From NCBI GenBank assembly GCA_032027165.1, contig JAVSMO010000001.1:3341960-3405959 (forward strand): 64,000 nt of DNA. Direction: 5' to 3'. Shown piece after piece: positions 36,682-45,719 of this stretch. Each line of letters opens with the position of its first letter. Within the stretch, counting starts at the first letter, position 1. The position numbers and the translations under genes were made by a program. The notes beneath the pieces were generated by a model, which had not been told where the DNA came from, ran no database searches, and saw nothing but the letters and a program-made list of their open reading frames with translations. Source of the DNA: Denitratisoma sp. Its GTDB lineage: Bacteria; Pseudomonadota; Gammaproteobacteria; Burkholderiales; Rhodocyclaceae.

Positions 36682-37764
36682 ATGGAACGTCGCGATTTCA
36701 TCAAGCACGCCGGCATCGCCGGCATTCTGGCGGCGGGCGTTGCCCCCGCCGCACACGCCCAGGGCGCCACCATCCGCTGGCGCCTGGCCTCCAGCTTCCC
36801 GAAGGCCCTCGATACCATCTTCGGCGCAGCCGACGTCTTCGCCAAGAAAGTGAATGAAATGTCCGGCGGCAAATTCACCATTTCGGTGCATGCCGGCGGC
36901 GAGATCATGCCCCCCTTCGGCGTGGTCGACGGCGTGCAGCAGGGCACGGTGGAGTGCGCGCATACCGCGCCGTACTACTTCTTCGGCAAGGACGAGACCT
37001 TCGCCATGGACTGCGCCATCCCCTTCGGCCTCAACTCGCGCCAGATGACGGCGTGGATGTACGAGGGCAACGGCATGAAGCTGTTCCGCGAGTTCTACAA
37101 GAACTACAACATCGTCAACTTCCCGATGGGCAACACCGGCGCCCAGATGGGCGGCTGGTACCGCAAGCCGATCAAGTCCCTGAAGGACATCAAGGGCATG
37201 AAGATGCGCATCGGCGGCTTCGGCGGCAAGATCCTGGAGAAAATCGGCGGCGTGCCGCAGAACATTCCCGGCGGCGAGATCTATCAGGCCTTGGAAAAGG
37301 GCACCATCGACGCCACCGAATGGGTCGGCCCCTACGACGACCAGAAGCTCGGCTTCTACAAGGTGGCGAAGAACTACGTCTATCCGGCCTGGTGGGAAGG
37401 TGGCCCGCAATTGTCCCTGTACGTCAATTCCAAGGCCTACGAGGGCCTGTCGACCGAGTACAAGGCCATCCTCGAGTGCGCCGCCGCCATCGCCCACACC
37501 GACATGCAGGCCAAGTACGATGCCAAGAACCCCAAGGCGCTGAAGGAACTGGTCGCCGCCGGCGTCAAGCTGCAGCGCATGCCCAAGGATGTCATGGAAG
37601 CCGCCTTCAAGGCCTCGCAGGCGGTGTACAGCGAGCTGTCGGCGAAGAACCCCAACTGGAAGAAGATCTACGAGGATTATGCGGCCTTCCGCAGGGAACA
37701 ACACCTCTGGTTCCGCTTCTCGGAAGCCGGCTTCGACAGCTTCATGCAGGCGCAGAAGCTCTAG
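36682..37764 (+). CDS. TRAP transporter solute-binding protein, DctP/TakP-like
   Basis: 360 residues with a Tat-type signal (ERRDFIKHAG, then hydrophobic stretch, cleavage after AHA near 26), so it is exported folded to the periplasm. RWRLASSFPK, the central ligand-carboxylate region MRIGGFGGKILEKIGG with its arginine, and EKGTIDATEWVGPYDDQKLGF are typical of the TakP/2-oxoacid branch. AAAGGAG lies 8 nt before the ATG. The permease genes are on the opposite strand just beyond a shared terminator. Ligand is probably a carboxylate such as a 2-oxoacid, not proven. Confidence 0.9.
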   Translation: MERRDFIKHAGIAGILAAGVAPAAHAQGATIRWRLASSFPKALDTIFGAADVFAKKVNEMSGGKFTISVHAGGEIMPPFGVVDGVQQGTVECAHTAPYYFFGKDETFAMDCAIPFGLNSRQMTAWMYEGNGMKLFREFYKNYNIVNFPMGNTGAQMGGWYRKPIKSLKDIKGMKMRIGGFGGKILEKIGGVPQNIPGGEIYQALEKGTIDATEWVGPYDDQKLGFYKVAKNYVYPAWWEGGPQLSLYVNSKAYEGLSTEYKAILECAAAIAHTDMQAKYDAKNPKALKELVAAGVKLQRMPKDVMEAAFKASQAVYSELSAKNPNWKKIYEDYAAFRREQHLWFRFSEAGFDSFMQAQKL

Positions 37765-37780
37765 AAGTTCGCCGTACAGC

Positions 37781-37815
37781 AAAAAGCCCGCGGGATCGCT
37801 CCCGCGGGCTTTTTT
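37781..37815. terminator. Bidirectional intrinsic terminator between TRAP genes
   Basis: 15-bp stem AAAAAGCCCGCGGGA / TCCCGCGGGCTTTTT with TCGC loop. The flanking A-run and T-run serve both the binding-protein gene (plus strand) and the large permease gene (minus strand, ending at 37831). Confidence 0.92.
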
Positions 37816-37830
37816 GTCGGTACGCTCGAC

Positions 37831-39690
37831 TCATTTTTTCTTCTTGGCTTCCTTGGCGAGGTCCCGCATCAGGTCGGCTGCCGGATCGGCCTCCTTTTCC
37901 TCCTTGTCCGCCGTGCCGTCCTGCTCCTCGCCGGCTTCCCCGCCTTCTCCGGCTTCGCCCTCCTTGCCCTTTTCCTCGTCCCAGTCGGCCGGGTTGCTGG
38001 CAGGCCCGTAGCCGCGGTCGTAGCCGCTGGGCTGGAATTCGATCTGGACATCCTCGACATCGACCTTCTTGTTCTGGTCCAGGCTATCGAGCACGAGGTG
38101 CGGCCAGGCAATCACCGCCACCACCATGACGACCTGGATGACGATGAAGGCGATGGCGCCCTTGTAGATTTGCGCCGTCGACACCGCCGGAATGCGCTTC
38201 TGGGTGACGCGGTCGGTGTAGTCCGTCTTGGCGGAGACGCTGCGCAGATAGAACAGGGCGAAGCCGAAGGGCGGCGTCAGGAACGAGGTCTGCAGGTTTA
38301 TGGCGACGATGACGCCGAACCAGATCAGCGCGTCCGAGCCCGGCGGCAGGATGCCGGGCAGCACCTTTTCCGCCACCGGCGCCAGCAGCGGGATGACGAT
38401 GAAGGCGATCTCGAAGAAGTCGATGAACATGCCGAGCACGAAGACCAGCAGGTTCACCACGATGAGGAAGCCGAGCGCGCCGCCCGGCAGCTTGTCGAAC
38501 AGGTGCTCCACCCATTTCTGGCCGTCGGCGGCGTTGAAGGTGAAGGAGAACACCGTCGAGCCGATCAGGATGAACAGCACGAAGCAGGACAGTTTCGCCG
38601 TGTTGTCCAGCGCCTGCCTGAGCAGGGAAAACGACAGCTTGCGCTTGGTCAGGGCCATGACGAAGGCGCCGAGCGCGCCCATGGCGCCGCCCTCGGTCGG
38701 CGTGGCCAGCCCGAGGAAGATCGTGCCCAGCACCAGGAAGATCAGGATCAGCGGCGGGATCAGCACGAAGGTGACCCGCTCGGAGAGCTTCGACAGCAGG
38801 TGCAGCTTCGTGAAATGGTTGAGCAGGGACAGGCCGAGCGCGGTGAAGGAGGAGACGGTCATCGACATGATGACGATCTCGTCGCCCGGCGCCGGGTTCT
38901 CGCGGCCGGTCCACGACTGGATGATGCCGTCGTGGAACTGCGACCAGACGATGCCGGCGGCCGCAGCGATCGTCATCAGCACCAGCAATGATATGTGGCC
39001 GCTGGCGCCGTTGGCCTCCTTGTAGATGCGCGCCTCCTTCGGCAGGGCCGGCACCCAGGACGGCCGCACGAAGGCGACGAGGATGACGAACGTAGCGTAA
39101 AGCCCGACCAGCAGCAGCCCCGGCACCAGGCCGCCGGCGTACATGTCGCCGACCGAGCGGCCGAGCTGGTCGGCCATGACGATCAGCACCAGCGAGGGCG
39201 GGATGGCCTGGGCCAGCGTGCCCGAGGCGGTGATGACGCCGGTGGCGACGGTGCGGTTGTAGCCGTAGCGCAGCATGATCGGCAGCGAGATCAGGCCCAT
39301 CGACATTACCGCCGCCGCCACCACGCCGGTGGTGGCGGCGAGCAGGGCGCCGACGAAGACCACGGCCAGGGCGAGACCGCCGCGCACCGGGCCGAATACC
39401 TGGCCGATGGTCTCCAGCAGGTCTTCGGCCATGCCGCTCCTCTCGAGGATGATGCCCATGAAGGTGAAGAAGGGGATCGCCAGCAGCGTGTCGTTCTGCA
39501 TGATGCCGAAGATGCGCAGCGGCAGGGCCTGGAACAGGTTGGGCGGGAACATGCCCGCTTCCATGCCGATGAAGCCGAAGAAAAGGCCGGTGGCGGCCAG
39601 CGAGAAGGCCACCGGGAAGCCGGTGAGCAGGAACAGCAGCAGGCCGCAGAAGAGCAGCGGCGTGAAGTTCTGCGCGATGAACGCCATCAT
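37831..39690 (-). CDS. dctM: TRAP transporter large permease DctM
   Basis: 619 residues, the 12-TM transport subunit. Visible hallmarks are PFFTFMGIILERSGMAEDLL, ATTGVVAAAVMSMGLISLP, GTLAQAIPPSLVLIV and LATPTEGGAMGALGA. It is longer than typical DctM (about 430) because of an enlarged central loop and a C-terminal cytoplasmic tail of about 75 residues rich in Glu, Gly and Lys. ATG 39690 overlaps the dctQ stop (ATGA) and has GGAGGA upstream. The DctM-extended form is common with TakP-type binding proteins. Confidence 0.9.
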   Translation of the reverse strand: MMAFIAQNFTPLLFCGLLLFLLTGFPVAFSLAATGLFFGFIGMEAGMFPPNLFQALPLRIFGIMQNDTLLAIPFFTFMGIILERSGMAEDLLETIGQVFGPVRGGLALAVVFVGALLAATTGVVAAAVMSMGLISLPIMLRYGYNRTVATGVITASGTLAQAIPPSLVLIVMADQLGRSVGDMYAGGLVPGLLLVGLYATFVILVAFVRPSWVPALPKEARIYKEANGASGHISLLVLMTIAAAAGIVWSQFHDGIIQSWTGRENPAPGDEIVIMSMTVSSFTALGLSLLNHFTKLHLLSKLSERVTFVLIPPLILIFLVLGTIFLGLATPTEGGAMGALGAFVMALTKRKLSFSLLRQALDNTAKLSCFVLFILIGSTVFSFTFNAADGQKWVEHLFDKLPGGALGFLIVVNLLVFVLGMFIDFFEIAFIVIPLLAPVAEKVLPGILPPGSDALIWFGVIVAINLQTSFLTPPFGFALFYLRSVSAKTDYTDRVTQKRIPAVSTAQIYKGAIAFIVIQVVMVVAVIAWPHLVLDSLDQNKKVDVEDVQIEFQPSGYDRGYGPASNPADWDEEKGKEGEAGEGGEAGEEQDGTADKEEKEADPAADLMRDLAKEAKKKK

Positions 39691-40289
39691 CGGACTTCCT
39701 CCTGGACGTGCTGGGCATGCTCCTCGATCTCGCGTGCCAGTTCGTCTTCCACCGTCGGCTCTTCGCCGTGGCCGAGCGGATCGGGAATGGCGCCGCGCAG
39801 GAAGGCGAAGCGCTTGATCAGTTCGGAGACCGCCTGGAGCAGCAGCAGGGCCATGCCGGCCGGGATCATCAGCATCACCGGCCAGCGGATCAGCCCGCCG
39901 GCGTTCTGCGACATCTCGCCGCTGGTCCAGGCGTTCTCGAACAGGGGCCAGGAGAGCACGATCAGAAGAATGCACAGTGGGCCGAGGAAAACGAGGATGC
40001 CGACGATGTCGATGATGTTCCTCATCTTCGGCGACAGATGGTTGGAGAGGAAATCGATGCGCACATGGGCATTCTTCAGGAAGGCATAGCCCGCGCCGAG
40101 CAGGAACACCGCCGAGAAGAGATACCACTGGATCTCCAGCAGGGCATTCGAGCTCATGTTGAGGGTCTTGCGCACGATGGCGTTGCCGGCCGAGATCAGC
40201 ACGGCGGCGAGCACCAGCCAGATGAGGACCCCGCCCAGGCGATCGCTGAGGGCGTCGATCAGCCGGGATGTCTTGAGCAGAAAGTTCAT
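39687..40289 (-). CDS. dctQ: TRAP transporter small permease DctQ
   Basis: 200 residues with four TM segments. EIQWYLFSAVFLLGAGYAFLKNAHVRID (quoted: EIQWYLFSAVFLLGAGYAF, HVRID) is the DctQ signature; WPVMLMIPAGMALLLLQA is the last TM. A C-terminal acidic tail (EEPTVEDELAREIEEHAQ) follows. ATG 40289 has AGGAGA 5 nt upstream and starts at MNFLLKTSRLID. It is coupled to dctM by a 4-bp overlap. Confidence 0.92.
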   Translation of the reverse strand: MNFLLKTSRLIDALSDRLGGVLIWLVLAAVLISAGNAIVRKTLNMSSNALLEIQWYLFSAVFLLGAGYAFLKNAHVRIDFLSNHLSPKMRNIIDIVGILVFLGPLCILLIVLSWPLFENAWTSGEMSQNAGGLIRWPVMLMIPAGMALLLLQAVSELIKRFAFLRGAIPDPLGHGEEPTVEDELAREIEEHAQHVQEEVR

Positions 40290-40489
40290 GGATTCTCCTG
40301 TCGCGGTCGCGGCGGTGGCCGCGCCGCCTCCTGTTGCAGGGGCCGTCTCTTGGAAGGCCCGGACGAAGCGGCGTAAGAGTAATCCGGAACGCCTTGTGAT
40401 TCCAGTCGTTTTTGTCCCGACTGGCGCAAAATGCAGGTAAACCCTAACATTCGGCTCTTCGAGCATTAGCCTGCCCTGATCCATCAGCA

Positions 40490-41125
40490 ATGACCACCCG
40501 ACTCTGCCTTGTCCGCCACGGCGAAACCGCCTGGAATGCCGAGCGCCGCATCCAGGGCCAGCTCGACGTGCCGCTCTCCACGGTGGGCCATGCCCAGGCG
40601 CGCGCCGCCGCCAACTGGCTGGCGCGCGAGGACTTCTCCGCCATCTACTCGAGCGACCTGTCGCGCGCGCTGCACACGGCGGAAGCGTCGGCGCATCTGC
40701 TCAAGCTGCCGATCCGGAAGAAAGTTGCCTTGCGCGAGCGCCATTACGGCGTGCTGCAGACGCTGACTTATGCGGAATTCGAGCGGCGCCATCCGAACGC
40801 CTACGCGCGTTTCCTCGCGCGCGAGGAAGCCTTCGCCCTGCCGGGCGGCGGCGAAAGCCTGCGCCGGTTCGCCGAACGCGTGAACCAATGCATCGATGCC
40901 ATCGTGGCGGCGCATCCGGACGGCCAGGTGCTGGTCGTCACCCACGGCGGCGTCCTCGACATCCTGCATCGCCGCGCCAGCGCCCGGTCGCTTTCGGCGC
41001 CGCGCGACTTCGAGATTCCCAACGCCGCGCTGAACTGGCTGGAAATCGATCGCGGCAAGTGGACCCTGTTGTCCTGGGCCGAGCGCGGCCATCTCGCCGA
41101 GGCGCTCGATGAGCTTCCCGGCTGA
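40490..41125 (+). CDS. Histidine phosphatase family protein (GpmB/CobC-like)
   Basis: 211 residues. LVRHGETAWNAERRIQGQLDVPLS carries the phosphorylated histidine (RHG) at residue 9-11; SSDLSRALHTAE, RERHYGVLQ and VVTHGGVLDILHRRA carry the remaining active-site Arg, Glu and His. Substrate could be a phosphosugar or alpha-ribazole phosphate; no cobalamin genes are nearby. It overlaps the next gene by 17 bp, implying coupling with the acyl-ligase/acyltransferase fusion. Confidence 0.88.
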   Translation: MTTRLCLVRHGETAWNAERRIQGQLDVPLSTVGHAQARAAANWLAREDFSAIYSSDLSRALHTAEASAHLLKLPIRKKVALRERHYGVLQTLTYAEFERRHPNAYARFLAREEAFALPGGGESLRRFAERVNQCIDAIVAAHPDGQVLVVTHGGVLDILHRRASARSLSAPRDFEIPNAALNWLEIDRGKWTLLSWAERGHLAEALDELPG

Positions 41126-43916
41126 GGAAGCCGCGCAGCGCCTGCTGCGCGTGACCGGCCGTCTGGTGCAGGAAACCCACCCCGGCCGGCGCGCTCCCGT
41201 CACGCTGGACAGCCCGCTGGAGCGGGACCTCGGCCTGGATTCCCTGGCGCGCGTCGAATTGCTGCTGCGCCTCGGCCGCGAATTCGGCGTGTCCCTGCCG
41301 GAGGCGGCGCTGGGCGAGGCGGAAACGCCGCGCGACCTGCTGCGTCTGCTCGGCCATGCCGCGCCCGCCGCCGCACCCCGCGCCGCCATCGAACTGCCGC
41401 ATGGCGCCGTGCTCCCGGTGCCCGATGGGGCGGCCACCCTGATCGAGGTGCTCGAGTGGCATGTCGCGCGCACGCCGGACCGCACCCATGTGCTGCTCTA
41501 CGGCGAGGGCGAACGGGCCGAGACGATCAGCTATGCGGACTTGCTCGCGGCTGCCCGGCGCATCGCCACCGGCCTCGTCGCGCGCGGCCTGCAGCCGCAG
41601 CAGGCGGTGGCGCTGATGCTGCCGACCGGCCGCGACTATCTCGCCTGCTTCTTCGGCGTTCTGCTGGCGGGCGGCATTCCCGTGCCGATCTATCCGCCGG
41701 CGCGGTTGGCCCAGATCGAGGATCACCTCAGGCGCCACGCGCGCATCCTCGACAACGCCCAGGCCGCCTTCATCGTCACCGTGCCGCAGGCGAAGGCGGT
41801 GGCGGCGCTGCTCTCCGCCCGCGTGCCGAGCCTGGCCGGCATCGTCACGCCGCAGGAGATCGACGCCGAGCCGGCGCCGCTCTGCCATCGCGCCCGGCCC
41901 GAGGACATCGCCTTCCTGCAGTACACCTCCGGCAGCACCGGCGACCCGAAAGGCGTCGTGCTGACCCACGCCAACCTGCTCGCCAACCTGCGCGCCATGG
42001 GGCCGGCCTTCAAAGTGACGAGCGAGGACGTCTTCGTCTCCTGGCTGCCGCTCTACCACGACATGGGCTTGATCGGCGCCTGGTTCGGCTCGCTGTATTT
42101 CGCCATGCCGCTGGTGCTGATGTCGCCGCTGGCCTTCCTCGCGCGGCCTTCCCGCTGGCTGCAGGCGATCTCGCGCCACCGCGGCACGCTCACGGCGGCG
42201 CCGAACTTCGCCTACGAACTGTGCGCGAAGAAGCTCGACGACGTCGACCTGGCCGGGCTCGACCTCGCGTCGCTTCGCCTGGCACTGAACGGCGCCGAGC
42301 CGGTCAGTCATGCGACGCTGGAGGCCTTCATCCAGCGCTTTGTGCCGCACGGCCTGCAGCCCGAGGCGATCACGCCGGTATACGGCCTGGCGGAATGCTC
42401 GGTCGGCCTGGCCTTTCCGCCGCTCGGGCGCGGCCCGCGCATCGACGCCATCCGGCGCGACGCTTTCATGGACGCGCGACGCGCGTTGCCGGCGGCGGAA
42501 GGCGAGCCCGGCACGATGCTGGTGCCCGCCTGCGGGCGGGCGCTGCCCGGGCACGAGATCCGCATCGTGGACGAGGCCGGCGACGAACTGCCCGACCGCC
42601 GCGTCGGCCGCCTGCAGTTCCGCGGCCCTTCGGCGACGCGCGGCTACTACCGCAACCCGGAAGCGACGGCACGCCTGTTCCGCGACGGCTGGCTCGACTC
42701 GGGCGACTACGCCTACATGGTCGAGGGCGAGGTCTACCTCACCGGCCGCGTCAAGGACCTCATCATCCGCGGCGGGCGCAACCTCTATCCGTATGAGCTG
42801 GAGGAAGCGGTCGGCGAGATCCCCGGCATCCGCAAGGGCTGCGTCGCCGTCTTCGCCAGCACCGATCCGGCGAACGCCACCGAGCGCCTGGTCGTGATGG
42901 CGGAAACGCGCGAACGCGACGAGGCGGCGCGCGAGGCGCTGAAGCGGAAGATCAACGAGGCCGCCGTCGACGCCATCGGCATGCCGGCCGACGAGATCGT
43001 GCTGGCGCCGCCGCACGGCGTGCTGAAGACCTCCAGCGGCAAGATCCGCCGCGCCGCCTCGCGCGAGGCCTTCGAGCGCGGCGAAGTCGGACGCCGGCCG
43101 CCGCCGGCCTGGCTGCAGATGACGAAGCTCACCCTTGCCGCCGTATCGCAGCGACTGACTTTTGCGGCGCAACAGGCTGGCCGCTGGCTGTACGGCGCCT
43201 GGTGCTGGGGCGTGTTCGCGCTGCTCGGCATGCCGGTGGCTGCGCTGCTGGCCCTGCTGCAGCATCCTGCCTCGGGCAGGCGGCTGGCGCACGGCGCGGC
43301 GCGCCTGTTCCTGCGGCTCACGGCGATGCCGGTGCGAACGCGCAGCCTCGACCGCCTGCCGGACACGCCGCATGTGCTGCTGGTCAATCACACCAGCTAC
43401 TTCGACGTCATCGTGCTGTACGCGGCGCTGCCGCCGGATCGCGCCTATGCATTCGTCGCCAAGCGCGAACTCGTCCGGCAATCCTTCATCCATGCCTGCC
43501 TGCGCGGCCTCGGAACGCTGTTCGTCGAGCGCTACGAAGCGGCGAAAAGTGCCGAGGACGTGGCCGGCATCGTTGCCCGCCTCGGCCAGGGCGGCAGCCT
43601 GGTGGTGTTTCCCGAAGGCACGTTTTCGCGCGAGGCCGGCCTGAAGCCCTTCCGCATGGGCGCCTTCGTCGCCGCAGCGCGCGCAGGCGTGCCGGTGGCG
43701 GTGGCCGGGCTGCGCGGCATCCGCGCGATCCTGCGCGACAAGACCTGGCAGCCGCGCCACGGCCGGCCCGAGTTCGAGGTCGGCGCCGTGCTGCAGGCCG
43801 ACGGTGCGGACTGGGCCGCCGCGGTGCGCCTGCGCGAGGCCGTGCGTGCCGAGATGCTGCGGCTCTCCGGCGAGCATGATCTGGGCGGTTTTCTCCCCGA
43901 ACTGCCACCCCAATAG
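41109..43916 (+). CDS. ACP - fatty acyl-AMP ligase - PlsC acyltransferase fusion
   Basis: 935 residues in three parts. Residues about 1-85 form an acyl carrier domain with the phosphopantetheine serine S45 in LGLDSLARVE. Residues about 115-670 form an AMP-forming ligase: YTSGSTGDPKGVVLTHANL, WLPLYHDMGLIG, APNFAYELC and GYYRNPEAT; these are features of fatty acyl-AMP ligases (FAAL), which load ACP rather than CoA. After a hydrophobic segment near 700, about 720-930 is a PlsC domain with NHTSYFD (HX4D) and FPEGTFSREAG. It could activate a free fatty acid, hold it on its own ACP and pass it to a lysophospholipid or other acceptor. E. coli Aas has a related combination in the reverse order without ACP. 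Confidence 0.85.
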   Translation: MSFPAEEAAQRLLRVTGRLVQETHPGRRAPVTLDSPLERDLGLDSLARVELLLRLGREFGVSLPEAALGEAETPRDLLRLLGHAAPAAAPRAAIELPHGAVLPVPDGAATLIEVLEWHVARTPDRTHVLLYGEGERAETISYADLLAAARRIATGLVARGLQPQQAVALMLPTGRDYLACFFGVLLAGGIPVPIYPPARLAQIEDHLRRHARILDNAQAAFIVTVPQAKAVAALLSARVPSLAGIVTPQEIDAEPAPLCHRARPEDIAFLQYTSGSTGDPKGVVLTHANLLANLRAMGPAFKVTSEDVFVSWLPLYHDMGLIGAWFGSLYFAMPLVLMSPLAFLARPSRWLQAISRHRGTLTAAPNFAYELCAKKLDDVDLAGLDLASLRLALNGAEPVSHATLEAFIQRFVPHGLQPEAITPVYGLAECSVGLAFPPLGRGPRIDAIRRDAFMDARRALPAAEGEPGTMLVPACGRALPGHEIRIVDEAGDELPDRRVGRLQFRGPSATRGYYRNPEATARLFRDGWLDSGDYAYMVEGEVYLTGRVKDLIIRGGRNLYPYELEEAVGEIPGIRKGCVAVFASTDPANATERLVVMAETRERDEAAREALKRKINEAAVDAIGMPADEIVLAPPHGVLKTSSGKIRRAASREAFERGEVGRRPPPAWLQMTKLTLAAVSQRLTFAAQQAGRWLYGAWCWGVFALLGMPVAALLALLQHPASGRRLAHGAARLFLRLTAMPVRTRSLDRLPDTPHVLLVNHTSYFDVIVLYAALPPDRAYAFVAKRELVRQSFIHACLRGLGTLFVERYEAAKSAEDVAGIVARLGQGGSLVVFPEGTFSREAGLKPFRMGAFVAAARAGVPVAVAGLRGIRAILRDKTWQPRHGRPEFEVGAVLQADGADWAAAVRLREAVRAEMLRLSGEHDLGGFLPELPPQ
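43140..43164 (+). repeat. Full copy of dispersed repeat (GCCGTATCGCAG + GACTGACTTTTG type)
   Basis: 25-bp element, 24 of 25 bases identical to the copy at 61901-61925. Here it is inside the coding region, in frame, in the linker between the ligase and PlsC domains (translated AVSQRLTF). Confidence 0.6.
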
Positions 43917-43972
43917 CCCCTTCCGCCCCGTGGTAAAATTGCAGCTTTCTTCAATCAGTTAGGGCTGCATCC

Positions 43973-45220
43973 ATGTTTCTCAAGAAAAACACCCTGGCGA
44001 AGGTCGACGCCGAACTGTGGGCCGCGATCGAAGCCGAGAACCGTCGCCAGGAAGAGCACATCGAGCTGATCGCCTCCGAGAACTACGTCTCCTGCGCCGT
44101 GCTCGAGGCACAGGGCTCGCAGCTCACCAACAAGTACGCCGAGGGCTACCCCGGCAAGCGCTACTACGGCGGCTGTGAGCATGTGGACGTCGCCGAGCAG
44201 CTGGCCATCGACCGCGCGAAGAAGCTGTTCGGCGCCGACTGCGCCAACGTGCAGCCGAACTCCGGCTCGCAGGCCAACCAGGCGGTGTTCTTCGCCTTCC
44301 TCAAGCCGGGCGACACCATTCTCGGCATGAACCTGTCGATGGGCGGTCACCTGACCCACGGCATGCCGCTCAACATCAGCGGCAAGTGGTTCAACATCGT
44401 GCCCTACGGCCTCAACGAGAAGGAAGAGATCGACTACGCCGAGATGGAGCGGCTGGCGCGCGAGCACAAGCCCAAGCTGATCATCGCCGGCGCCTCCGCC
44501 TACGCCCTGCGCATCGACTTCGAGCGCTTCGCCAAGGTGGCGAAGGAAGTCGGCGCCATCTTCATGGTGGACATGGCGCACTACGCCGGCCTCATCGCCG
44601 CCGGCGTCTATCCGAATCCGGTGCCGCACGCCGACGTCGTCACCACCACCACGCACAAGACCCTGCGCGGCCCGCGCGGCGGCCTCATCCTCATGAAGGC
44701 CGAGCACGAAAAGGCCATCAACTCGGCCATCTTCCCCGGCATCCAGGGCGGCCCGCTGATGCACGTCATCGCCGGCAAGGCGGCGGCGCTGAAGGAGGCC
44801 ATGACTTCCGAGTTCCGCGACTACCAGGAGCAGGTGCTCGCCAACGCCCGAGTCATGGCGCGCGTGCTCTCCGAGGAGCGCGGCCTGCGCATCGTCTCCG
44901 GCCGCACCGAGAGCCACGTCTTTCTGGTCGACCTGCGCGCCAAGAACATCACCGGCAAGGAGGCCGAGGCGGCGCTGGGCCGCGCCCACATCACCGTGAA
45001 CAAGAACGCCATCCCGAACGACCCGCAGAAGCCCTTCGTCACCTCCGGCATCCGCATCGGCTCGCCGGCCATGACGACGCGCGGCTTTACCGAGATCGAG
45101 GCGGAAACCGTCGCCCACCTGATCGCCGACGTGCTCGATGCCCCGAACGACGAGGCGGCCATCGCCAAGGTGCGCGGCAAGGTGGCGGAACTCTGCAAGA
45201 AGTATCCGGTTTACGGCTGA
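43973..45220 (+). CDS. glyA: Serine hydroxymethyltransferase
   Basis: PLP enzyme interconverting serine and glycine while charging tetrahydrofolate with one carbon, supplying thyA and purine synthesis. 415 residues. [40 protein letters not shown] and the PLP lysine in [14 protein letters not shown] are all intact. It starts a unit with nrdR (6-bp gap) and ribD (13-bp gap), an order common in betaproteobacteria. Confidence 0.97.
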   Translation: MFLKKNTLAKVDAELWAAIEAENRRQEEHIELIASENYVSCAVLEAQGSQLTNKYAEGYPGKRYYGGCEHVDVAEQLAIDRAKKLFGADCANVQPNSGSQANQAVFFAFLKPGDTILGMNLSMGGHLTHGMPLNISGKWFNIVPYGLNEKEEIDYAEMERLAREHKPKLIIAGASAYALRIDFERFAKVAKEVGAIFMVDMAHYAGLIAAGVYPNPVPHADVVTTTTHKTLRGPRGGLILMKAEHEKAINSAIFPGIQGGPLMHVIAGKAAALKEAMTSEFRDYQEQVLANARVMARVLSEERGLRIVSGRTESHVFLVDLRAKNITGKEAEAALGRAHITVNKNAIPNDPQKPFVTSGIRIGSPAMTTRGFTEIEAETVAHLIADVLDAPNDEAAIAKVRGKVAELCKKYPVYG

Positions 45221-45226
45221 TCTGCG

Positions 45227-45706
45227 ATGAAGTGTCCTTTTTGCGCGGAACCGAACACCCAGGTCATCGATACCCGGGAGAACGAGGAAGGGGACACCGT
45301 TCGCCGGCGCCGGCGCTGCCTGGCCTGCGACAAGCGCTTCACCACCTACGAGCGCGTCGAGCTGCGCATGCCGCTCATCGTCAAGAAGAACGGCAGCCGC
45401 GCCGACTACGACCGCGACAAGCTGCTGGCCAGCCTGATGCTCGCCCTGCGCAAGCGCCCGGTCACCACCGAGAGCATCGACGCCGCCATCGAGCGCATCG
45501 AGGAGCGGCTGCTCGCCTCGGGCGAACGCGAGGTGCCGACCGAGAAGGTGGGGGAGCTGGTCATGCGCGAACTGCGCAAGCTCGACAAGATCGCCTACGT
45601 GCGCTTCGCCTCGGTGTACCGCAACTTCGAGGACGTGGAAGAATTCCGCGAGGCGATCCGCGAAGTGAAGAAGCCGCGCGCGCCGCGGCGTCCGCGCAGC
45701 GCCTGA
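45227..45706 (+). CDS. nrdR: Transcriptional repressor NrdR
   Basis: 159-residue zinc-ribbon plus ATP-cone repressor of ribonucleotide reductase genes. CPFC (3-6) and CLAC (31-34) bind zinc; RRRRRC and RFTTYERVE follow; the ATP-cone is about 49-139 ([28 protein letters not shown], quoted in part as [15 protein letters not shown]). Full length. It sits in the glyA-nrdR-ribD order. Confidence 0.96.
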   Translation: MKCPFCAEPNTQVIDTRENEEGDTVRRRRRCLACDKRFTTYERVELRMPLIVKKNGSRADYDRDKLLASLMLALRKRPVTTESIDAAIERIEERLLASGEREVPTEKVGELVMRELRKLDKIAYVRFASVYRNFEDVEEFREAIREVKKPRAPRRPRSA

Positions 45707-45719
45707 CGTTCCAGCCGGC

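Noticed and set aside
43921..43972. glyA promoter (TAAAAT at 43934-43939)
   Set aside because: No acceptable -35 at the right distance and only a partial -10; not reported as a feature. No folate, glycine or SAM riboswitch-like structure is visible in the short leader either.
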